Assembly: GCA_045596605.1 (NCBI GenBank)
Contig: JAZOCR010000042.1
Coordinates: 1 to 11,382, forward strand
Reading direction: 5' to 3'
Length of the DNA stretch: 11,382 nucleotides
From: SIG622 sp045596605
GTDB taxonomy: Bacteria > Bacillota > Clostridia > Oscillospirales > CAG-382
The notes beneath the pieces were generated by a model. It was not told where the DNA came from and searched no databases. It worked only from the letters and a program-made list of their open reading frames with translations. This document shows positions 1 to 6,400 of this stretch, in pieces. Every line of letters begins with the position of its first letter. The stretch's first letter is position 1. The position numbers and the translations under genes were made by a program.

Positions 1-860
1 TCATCACCAACAGATTCAAGAGTTCTTGAGCTTGTAGTGCCTACCGCTATAACTCTATGACCATTGTCCTTTGCTTCGTTGATAGTTTTTGCTGCATCTG
101 CATCAATCTGATAGAATTCAGAATGCATATGATGTTCCAATACATTTTCAACTTTAACCGGTCTAAAGGTGCCTAAACCTACATGTAAAGTAACTCGCGC
201 AATCTTTACGCCCTTCTTTTCTATCTGTTCAAGCAACTCCTTAGTAAAATGCAAACCTGCCGTAGGTGCTGCTGCCGAACCTTCATGCTTTGCGTAAACT
301 GTCTGATATCTTCCCTTTTCGGCACTTCTTTCGTGAATATATGGCGGAAGCGGCATTTCACCTATTTCATCAAGTATGCTGAAAAATTCACCATCATAAT
401 CAAAATCGACGATTCTGTTTCCATCAGGAAGAATTTCTGAAACAACAGCTTTTAGCTTTCCTTCGCCTATTTCTATAACTGTTCCGACAGGAGCTTTTCT
501 CGCCGGCTTCATAAGCACTTCCCAGCGTTTTTCACTTTTTCTTTCAAGAAGAAACACCTCTATAACTGTGTCACCTAAAACGTCGGTAATATTCCCCTTT
601 GTGTCTTTAATCCTGCGTTTGCCAAAAAGTCTTGCAGGAATAACCTTAGAATTATTTATTACAAGTGCATCGCCCGGATTTAAATAATCAATTATATCAC
701 AAAACAGCTTATGGGAAAGCTCACCGCTTTTTCTGTCCATAACAAGAAGCCTTGACATATCACGCTTTTCTGCAGGACTTTGCGCTATTAGCTCCTGCGG
801 AAGTGTATAGTCATATGAAGATAAAAGAAAAATGTCGTCGTTTAATTCTTTGTTATTCAA
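1..860 (-). CDS. queA: S-adenosylmethionine:tRNA ribosyltransferase-isomerase QueA (3' end cut by the window)
   Basis: QueA transfers and isomerises the ribosyl part of S-adenosylmethionine onto preQ1 at the wobble position of tRNAs with GUN anticodons, giving epoxyqueuosine; it acts in the cytoplasm. About 286 residues are visible and the frame is open to the window edge; the family is usually about 340, so some 55 C-terminal residues are missing. Family motifs read in order: SYDYTLPQELIAQSPAEKRD near the N terminus, SRLLVMDR, INNSKVIPARLFGKR, PLPPYIHER (near residue 170), PTAGLHFT (near 195), LHVGLGTFRPV (near 228) and GTTSSRTLE close to the edge. The best start is TTG at 860-858, because AAAAGGTGA sits five bases upstream; an in-frame GTG at 869-867 lies inside that ribosome binding site. 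The gene begins 30 bases after the GH116-like gene with no promoter in the gap, so the two are probably co-transcribed; I see no functional link between them. Confidence 0.95.
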   Translation of the reverse strand, partial: MNNKELNDDIFLLSSYDYTLPQELIAQSPAEKRDMSRLLVMDRKSGELSHKLFCDIIDYLNPGDALVINNSKVIPARLFGKRRIKDTKGNITDVLGDTVIEVFLLERKSEKRWEVLMKPARKAPVGTVIEIGEGKLKAVVSEILPDGNRIVDFDYDGEFFSILDEIGEMPLPPYIHERSAEKGRYQTVYAKHEGSAAAPTAGLHFTKELLEQIEKKGVKIARVTLHVGLGTFRPVKVENVLEHHMHSEFYQIDADAAKTINEAKDNGHRVIAVGTTSSRTLESVGD

Positions 861-865
861 ATAAA

Positions 866-874
866 TCACCTTTT
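866..874 (-). promoter_or_regulatory. Ribosome binding site that fixes the TTG start of queA
   Basis: On the minus strand AAAAGGTGA precedes TTG by five bases. No ATG lies in frame between this site and the conserved N-terminal QueA motifs, and the only other near start (GTG at 869-867) overlaps the site itself, so TTG is the likely start codon. Confidence 0.7.
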
Positions 875-890
875 AATTCTGTAATAAAAT

Positions 891-2687
891 TCAACTGCGG
901 AATATTACAAGTAAATCACGATAAGGATTTATTTCGCAGTCATTATCAAGTATTGCCATATTATTGTCAGCTTTAAATCCAATTTCAAAGCCCCCGCATT
1001 TTACCTTAAGAGGAATATCCGGCACTTCAATTTTTCTGACAAATGCTTTTCCTTTTATGCATTTTATCTGTATATAATCAATTCCACGCTCAATAAACCC
1101 AAGAAATGAGCCAAAGCACAAAATACATTGGAAAACGTCTTTTACTGCGCAGTTCATGTCGGGTACGATTCTGTAATACCGGTTATACAAATCAATGCTA
1201 AGACCGCACACATCACCTATACTTGAAAAAGCGGTATTGTCATTATGAAATAGTTTTCCTTCCACCCTTGAATCATAATTGTTTTCATCACAGCACTTTG
1301 ATAGCAAATCTATGCGCTTCTTATCCTTTACAACATACGCAAGCTCAAGTGCTTTATCAGCAATGTTATAATCAGATAAGCCATTACCATCATCGATGGA
1401 TATAGCCGAAGAATGATATCTCCATACTTTTTCAAGGAAAAGACTGTCTCCGGTAAACTTAAAATAATTGTAAAGAGAATTCAGGAGTGCAGACTTATCA
1501 CAAGCTCCGTGTTCAAAAGCTTGCTCAAGGAATGAAGCCATAAGCCGGGGAAAATATGAGGATATCAATAAGTTTTCATCTAAATACTTTTCAAAAGAAT
1601 TATATACTGCACCATCAAACCCTCTTAGAAACGAAGCTTGCTTTAATTCATAAAGCTCACGGGTAAAGTTATATATTAATTCCTCAGGCAAAGTCGAAGA
1701 ATATAAAAGCTGTCTGAATATATCAGATTCTTCATAAAGTCGTTCCCACTGTGATAAACAATAAAAAGCACATTCATCAGCACCTGTAAAATATCTTGTA
1801 TAGTATTTTTTTTCATAACTGCCATCAGACTTAAAAAAATAGGGACAGTACCACGAAATAACAAATCTTACTTTATCACAGCTTCCCGGTTTAACAGTGA
1901 AAGAAGAAGAAATAACGCCAAAATTACAGTGTTCATTAAAAGAACTGTCAATGCAGTCCTCTACGTTTCTGTGCAAAATATAATCCTTTAGCTTATAAAC
2001 AGCATCATTTCCGTTAATTCCGGCAAGACCTTCGACATAATTAATATCTTTACCGCATACCCCAACACACATGTCTGCGGTATCGTATATGCTTCCGTCA
2101 TTAGCAGAATTATTTAAACAAATATACTTAATTTCGTCTTTTCTGCTTTCGGAAAATTTGATATATGTATTCATATTCACATCATGATTTTCTATAGCAG
2201 CATAAAAGGTGTACTTGATTTCCTCATCAGAGAAGTTTTCCACTTCATATTCGACAAGAACTGCAGGAATTCCCGAATCACTGTCGTTACCAGGTATAAA
2301 AGGATTCCACGCTGTCATATGAATTTTTCCGGGAAATTCTTTATTTAAAAAGTCCGTTTCGCAAAAAGGAAAGCTTTCAAATAGCGTAGCGTTATCAAAG
2401 GTCTGAAAAATATTATAAAAATCAGAAAATCTTTCTGTAGTTTTACTGTTTTGAAAATCCGATTTGCTCTCAAGGACAAAGACTTTATTCTCATGTGCAC
2501 CTTGCGCTTTTACCGCAAAAAAAGAAACCGGATTAAAAGCAGTAGGTATATTCATTACGTTAAAATCAGAAAGCGCACCACTGCTCTTGAGAGGTACATA
2601 GCCTGTGCCAATACCCCCTATCGCATAAGTTATTTCATTTTCTGTTTTTCCGGAGCTTTTGAGCTTTTTCACCGGAGAATTCAACAT
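891..2687 (-). CDS. GH116 (DUF608/GBA2-like) protein, short and probably without glycosidase activity
   Basis: 598 residues, no signal peptide or membrane segment, many scattered cysteines, so probably cytoplasmic. The N-terminal half resembles the GH116 beta-sandwich domain: IGGIGTGYVPLKSSGALSDF (residues 23-42), FFAVKA (56-61), then FPGKIHMTAWNPFIPGND (118-135) and GIPAVLVEYEVENFSDEE (139-156), where GBA2-type proteins read 'FP..+.LTA+SPFIP.N..DS.+P....EYEV.N'. The linker (YYTRYFTG, 295-302) and the start of the helical domain (TRELYEL, 342-348; FKFTGDSLFLEKVW, 409-422) also fit. Catalytic GH116 enzymes are about 800-900 residues; from memory of human GBA2, the stretch around the nucleophile and the TYDVxFY motif is here GFDGAVYNSFEKYL (356-369), and the QTYDGW acid/base segment is absent after DGNGLSDY (433-440). 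Binding or regulation therefore seems likelier than hydrolysis. ATG at 2687 follows GAGGT at eight bases. Family fairly sure; inactivity is inference. Confidence 0.75.
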   Translation of the reverse strand: MLNSPVKKLKSSGKTENEITYAIGGIGTGYVPLKSSGALSDFNVMNIPTAFNPVSFFAVKAQGAHENKVFVLESKSDFQNSKTTERFSDFYNIFQTFDNATLFESFPFCETDFLNKEFPGKIHMTAWNPFIPGNDSDSGIPAVLVEYEVENFSDEEIKYTFYAAIENHDVNMNTYIKFSESRKDEIKYICLNNSANDGSIYDTADMCVGVCGKDINYVEGLAGINGNDAVYKLKDYILHRNVEDCIDSSFNEHCNFGVISSSFTVKPGSCDKVRFVISWYCPYFFKSDGSYEKKYYTRYFTGADECAFYCLSQWERLYEESDIFRQLLYSSTLPEELIYNFTRELYELKQASFLRGFDGAVYNSFEKYLDENLLISSYFPRLMASFLEQAFEHGACDKSALLNSLYNYFKFTGDSLFLEKVWRYHSSAISIDDGNGLSDYNIADKALELAYVVKDKKRIDLLSKCCDENNYDSRVEGKLFHNDNTAFSSIGDVCGLSIDLYNRYYRIVPDMNCAVKDVFQCILCFGSFLGFIERGIDYIQIKCIKGKAFVRKIEVPDIPLKVKCGGFEIGFKADNNMAILDNDCEINPYRDLLVIFRS

Positions 2688-2723
2688 AAATATTTACCTC
2701 ATAAAAGAAATTTAATACGATAT

Positions 2724-2752
2724 ATTCTATCATAGAAGTCAAAAAAAAGCAA
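2724..2752 (-). promoter_or_regulatory. Sigma-A-type promoter of the GH116-like gene and queA
   Basis: On the minus strand TTGCTT (2752-2747) is separated by 17 bases from TAGAAT (2729-2724). A TGA directly before the -10 box (2732-2730) gives an extended TGn element. The predicted transcript starts near 2717, leaving a leader of about 30 bases with GAGGT before the ATG. A weaker alternative, TTGACT (2742-2737) with TATTAA (2717-2712), has a 19-base spacer. Confidence 0.6.
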
Positions 2753-2808
2753 GCATAATTATTAAATTTGTTTTATATACACCTATATTTAATTTTAAGA
2801 AAATATTG

Positions 2809-2837
2809 TTGATTTATTTATCAGTGTGATGTATAAT
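2809..2837 (+). promoter_or_regulatory. Sigma-A-type promoter of the PcrA-type helicase gene
   Basis: TTGATT (2809-2814), a 17-base spacer and a perfect TATAAT (2832-2837). Transcription should begin near 2844. That is downstream of the first possible start codons of the helicase frame (GTG at 2826, ATG at 2829), so those cannot be used from this promoter. No Gram-positive LexA box of the GAAC-n4-GTTC type is seen here. Confidence 0.75.
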
Positions 2838-2852
2838 ACATTTAATACATTT
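2835..2852 (+). repeat. Perfect tandem 9-base repeat at the helicase transcription start
   Basis: AATACATTT occurs twice head to tail (2835-2843 and 2844-2852). The first copy begins inside the -10 box and the second begins at the predicted transcription start. A partial third copy, AATACA, lies at 2862-2867 just before the ATG. Confidence 0.8.
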
Positions 2853-2867
2853 TATATGGAGAATACA

Positions 2868-5297
2868 ATGACTTTAAAACAGAGATTTACAAAAGCAAAA
2901 CAAAGGCTTTTTGAAAAATACTATTCAAATCTTAACGATATGCAAAGAAAAGCAGTTTTTACAACGGAAGGACCTCTATTGATACTTGCAGGTGCAGGAA
3001 GCGGAAAAACAACTGTACTTGTAAACAGAATTGCATTTATAATTAAATATGGAAATGCTTATTACGGTGATATAAGCTTAGATGGAATCCCCGAAGAATT
3101 CGTTTCAATGCTTGAATCTTTTTGCGAAACCCCAAACCTATCAAAAGATGAAATTGAAGATACTCTCAACATGTTTGCCTACTCCCCTGCAATGCCTTAT
3201 CAGGTGCTTGCCATAACATTTACTAACAAAGCGGCAAATGAAATGAAAGAGAGACTTTCTGCCTTACTTGGCGATTCAGCGCTTGAGATATGGGCAGGTA
3301 CATTCCATTCAATATGTGTAAAAATACTCAGACGCCATATTGATAGACTCGGAATTGATAACAGCTTTACAATATACGATACCGACGACCAGAAAAAACT
3401 CATTTCCTCCTGTCTTAAAGAGCTTAATATTGATGAAAAGAATATGACTGCAAAAAGCGTTCTTTCGGCAATAAGCAGAGCTAAAGACAAGATGATTGAC
3501 TGCACCCAGTACGAGCTTTCTGTTAACAGACATAATATTCGTGATGTGACAATCAGCAACCTTTACAAAATGTACGAGGAGAAAAAGCTTTCAGCAAACG
3601 CTCTTGATTTTGATGACATTATTGTATATACAGTAAAGCTTTTAAGTGAATATCCTGATATCAGAAAGATATATAATGATAAGTTCAAATATGTCCTTGT
3701 TGATGAGTATCAGGACACAAATATGGCACAATTTATGCTTGTACAGCTTCTTTGTTCAAAGGAATGTAACGTAATGGCCGTTGGCGATGACGACCAGAGT
3801 ATTTATAAATTCAGAGGAGCAACTATTGAGAATATTCTCTCCTTCGATAAGAGCTTTGAAAATGCAAAGCTAATTAAACTCGAACAAAACTACCGTTCAA
3901 AAGGCACGATTCTTGACGCAGCAAACGCAATAATTGCAAATAATAAAGGCAGAAAAGGCAAGACTCTTTGGACAAGCAACGAAAAAGGTGAAAAAATAAC
4001 CGTTTCAACCTTTGGCGACCAAAATGAAGAAGCAAGAAACATAACCGAAAGAATCGGAGAGCTTACACGTAGTGGTAAATATGGCTACAACGATATAGTT
4101 GTTCTGTACAGAATGAATGCCATGGCTAACGCCCTGGAAAATGCCTTTGCCAAAAGCGGATATCCTTACAGGATTCTCGGCGGTACACGCTTCTATGACA
4201 GAAAAGAAATCAAGGACATTATTGCTTATCTGTGCTTTATTTCAAATCCGTCAGATATGGTAAGACTCAGAAGAATCATCAACTGTCCAAGACGAGGCAT
4301 CGGAGAAGCCGCTGTAAGCGCTATAGAAGCCGTTTGCACTAAATACGGTGTAACACCTTATGTTGCCATGAAAGATGCAAGAAGCTACTCTGAGCTCTCT
4401 AAAAGCGCACCCAAGCTTATGGCGTTCTGCGATATGATTGATGATATGAAGAAAACCTCGGAAAATGAGAGTCTTCCGGTTCTTATTGAAAAGGTAATTG
4501 ATAAAAGTACATACCGTCAAATGCTTATTGACATGGGAGAAGAGGGCGCTGATGACCTTCAGAACATAGAGGAACTTATATCGAACGCTGTAACTTATAA
4601 CGAAACCTCAGATGAACCTTCACTTGCAGGCTTTCTCGAAGAAGTTGCACTTGTTGCAGATATTGATAACTATGACAAAGATGCCGAGGCTGTTACTCTT
4701 ATGACAATTCATAGCTCTAAAGGGCTTGAATTCCCTATAGTTTTCCTGCCCGGTATGGAGGAAAACATTTTCCCCGGCTCACAGTCTATGAGTGACGAAA
4801 AAGAACTTGAAGAGGAACGCCGTCTTGCATACGTTGCAGTAACACGAGCAAAGGAAAGAGTGTTTATTTCTCACACGAGATGCAGGCTTCTTTTTGGTAG
4901 AACATCCTTTAATCAGATTTCTCGGTTTGCAAGCGAAATCCCGGAGGAACTTATAAAACGAGAAGGAGAATCCGGAATTCAGTTTAATACTTATTCACTT
5001 GGCAGAAATGAATATGGAGCAAGGCGTGAAACCCCTGTGTCTTACAGATTCAATGACTATAATAATTCAGACGTCCAACAAAAAATCACTCAGATTCCGC
5101 AGATAAAAAAGGCTGAACCTGTAACGACAGAAACCTTCAACAGCGGTGACAAGGTTATTCACCCGGTATTCGGAGGAGGATTTATAATTTCGTCAAAAGC
5201 AGTTGGTCCTGATACTCTTTACGAAATTGCATTTGATGAAGCAGGAACTAAAAAGATAATGGCAAGCTATGCAAAGCTGAAAAAAGCTGAAGAATAA
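2868..5297 (+). CDS. pcrA: PcrA/UvrD-type ATP-dependent DNA helicase (superfamily 1A)
   Basis: A 3'-5' DNA helicase for repair, plasmid replication and removal of proteins or stalled complexes from DNA; cytoplasmic. From ATG 2868 it has 809 residues, with all SF1 motifs: Q motif LNDMQRKAV, Walker A AGAGSGKT (41-48), Ia ITFTNKAANEMKER, TFHSICVKILRR, II DEYQDT (279-284), III VGDDDQSIYKFRGA (about 305-318), IV QNYRSKGTI, V MTIHSSKGLEF (near 612) and VI AYVAVTRAKE (near 655). The C terminus carries GDKVIHPVFGGGFI (from about 760), the Tudor-like domain that binds RNA polymerase in PcrA. About 45 extra, mostly acidic residues (63-108) lie between Walker A and motif Ia, where Bacillus PcrA has a short loop. 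The frame stays open upstream to 2826, but the promoter covers 2809-2837 and GGAG lies eight bases before the ATG at 2868, which decides the start. Single-gene unit with its own terminator. Confidence 0.95.
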   Translation: MTLKQRFTKAKQRLFEKYYSNLNDMQRKAVFTTEGPLLILAGAGSGKTTVLVNRIAFIIKYGNAYYGDISLDGIPEEFVSMLESFCETPNLSKDEIEDTLNMFAYSPAMPYQVLAITFTNKAANEMKERLSALLGDSALEIWAGTFHSICVKILRRHIDRLGIDNSFTIYDTDDQKKLISSCLKELNIDEKNMTAKSVLSAISRAKDKMIDCTQYELSVNRHNIRDVTISNLYKMYEEKKLSANALDFDDIIVYTVKLLSEYPDIRKIYNDKFKYVLVDEYQDTNMAQFMLVQLLCSKECNVMAVGDDDQSIYKFRGATIENILSFDKSFENAKLIKLEQNYRSKGTILDAANAIIANNKGRKGKTLWTSNEKGEKITVSTFGDQNEEARNITERIGELTRSGKYGYNDIVVLYRMNAMANALENAFAKSGYPYRILGGTRFYDRKEIKDIIAYLCFISNPSDMVRLRRIINCPRRGIGEAAVSAIEAVCTKYGVTPYVAMKDARSYSELSKSAPKLMAFCDMIDDMKKTSENESLPVLIEKVIDKSTYRQMLIDMGEEGADDLQNIEELISNAVTYNETSDEPSLAGFLEEVALVADIDNYDKDAEAVTLMTIHSSKGLEFPIVFLPGMEENIFPGSQSMSDEKELEEERRLAYVAVTRAKERVFISHTRCRLLFGRTSFNQISRFASEIPEELIKREGESGIQFNTYSLGRNEYGARRETPVSYRFNDYNNSDVQQKITQIPQIKKAEPVTTETFNSGDKVIHPVFGGGFIISSKAVGPDTLYEIAFDEAGTKKIMASYAKLKKAEE

Positions 5298-5301
5298 TAC
5301 T

Positions 5302-5340
5302 ACAGCAGTGATACACGAGTCTAGTATCACTGCTGTTTTT
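5302..5340 (+). terminator. Rho-independent terminator of the helicase gene
   Basis: A perfect 13-base-pair stem, ACAGCAGTGATAC (5302-5314) with GTATCACTGCTGT (5324-5336), a 9-base loop and a run of five T (5336-5340), just after the stop codon at 5297. The converging operon ends at 5345, so the same hairpin may also end its transcripts from the other side, but the minus-strand tail (TAGTATTATT) is a poor T tract. Confidence 0.9.
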
Positions 5341-5344
5341 ATAG

Positions 5345-6400
5345 TTATTTAATTACAAACCCAAAAGGTAAATACCAGGAAGAGTTAGACATATAGAAAG
5401 TGACACTTGTCATCAGATACTCACCGTCATAGTACATACAGGAAGAACTTCCGCCATCAAGGTTAGCTGCATTTACTGCACCGTACTCGGTCATAATTCC
5501 TATAAGGTCGGATGCAGATGCACCGAGATGTCCAGAGGTACCTCTTCCATCGGTTACAAGCAAAAGAAGTGCACCGTCAGCTCTTTGACCAATTGCAGTT
5601 CTGGGATTCAGACCACTGCCTGCGCCCTTCATATCTCGTGCTTCTCCGTTAATTACAAGCTGAACGAAATGATTATTCTTATCACTGCTTTCCTCCTGAA
5701 AGGTGGTAGCATCACGAATTTTCTTTTCAGCAACAAGAGCTTCAATATCCTTTTCATTCATTTTACTTATATCAATTATCTGCAAAATATTATCTTCTGT
5801 AAGACCGATAAGTACAAGTCCCTGAAGCTGCTGAGGTTTATTGTATTGTATTTCACCATTTGAAACAACAACTCCATATGGAACTCCACCGGTATTATTT
5901 GCTGAAGCATAAATACCTGCATTTATACCGCCAATAGCATTGTTATCATTAACAAGCTTATCAAGCGTTACACCTTTTGCTCTCCATGGGTAAATTGTCG
6001 CAAGACTTACTCTTGATGGATCCTTTACTATAAGAAGGGTTGCGTAGAAGGTTCTGCCGTTGATTTCAACAACCTCTATGTCTTCGCCATCATCAACATT
6101 CGTAACGTCGCCACCAACCTCTATCATTCCAGTATCAACCTCGTTGTCAAACACCTCCATAGAATTCTCGTCAACAAGTGACTGAATTTCCTCAGGGCTA
6201 AGGCAAATTGAAGCAAGAAACTTCATTTGACCGGATTCGAGCACCGTAGTAACAAACATTTTCTTTGCTGCAGGCGACGTATTTCCGCAAATCGAAAAGA
6301 GAATGAAATAACACAGAAGCACAAGAATCACAAGAGTTATAACGATAGTAAGCAGCACCTTGCCGCTAATTCCAAGTGCTTTCTTTAAAGTATTATTCAA
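5345..6400 (-). CDS. Membrane-anchored NAGPA-domain phosphodiester glycosidase (DUF2233 type)
   Basis: Proteins of this family resemble the mammalian 'uncovering enzyme', which removes GlcNAc from a phosphodiester; bacterial members are often linked to exopolysaccharide or wall glycans. From TTG 6400 the protein has 351 residues: short basic N terminus, one membrane helix (about 13-37), an acidic linker rich in D and E (about 75-112), then the NAGPA domain (about 115 to the end) on the outside. Conserved motifs: GGINAGIYA (157-165), NPRTAIGQ (265-272), TDGR (283-286), GASASDLIGIM (293-303) and ANLDGGSSS (312-320). Last gene of a four-gene operon. A GTG at 6409 is also in frame but lies within the GGAGGTGA ribosome binding site; TTG sits eight bases after GGAGG. 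The start overlaps the end of the preceding gene, suggesting coupled translation. Substrate is not known; the link to envelope glycan is inferred from the domain and the operon. Confidence 0.85.
   Translation of the reverse strand: MNNTLKKALGISGKVLLTIVITLVILVLLCYFILFSICGNTSPAAKKMFVTTVLESGQMKFLASICLSPEEIQSLVDENSMEVFDNEVDTGMIEVGGDVTNVDDGEDIEVVEINGRTFYATLLIVKDPSRVSLATIYPWRAKGVTLDKLVNDNNAIGGINAGIYASANNTGGVPYGVVVSNGEIQYNKPQQLQGLVLIGLTEDNILQIIDISKMNEKDIEALVAEKKIRDATTFQEESSDKNNHFVQLVINGEARDMKGAGSGLNPRTAIGQRADGALLLLVTDGRGTSGHLGASASDLIGIMTEYGAVNAANLDGGSSSCMYYDGEYLMTSVTFYMSNSSWYLPFGFVIK

Noticed and set aside
249..440. A short open frame on the plus strand
   Set aside because: It overlaps the conserved QueA motifs on the other strand and has no supporting signals.
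2688..2867. A riboswitch or other structured leader in the divergent intergenic region
   Set aside because: The leaders on both sides are only about 25-30 bases and the space is taken up by two promoters; no conserved riboswitch pattern was seen.
3200..3559. A 119-codon open frame on the minus strand
   Set aside because: It lies opposite conserved helicase motifs (Ia region) and reads as a hydrophobic antisense shadow.
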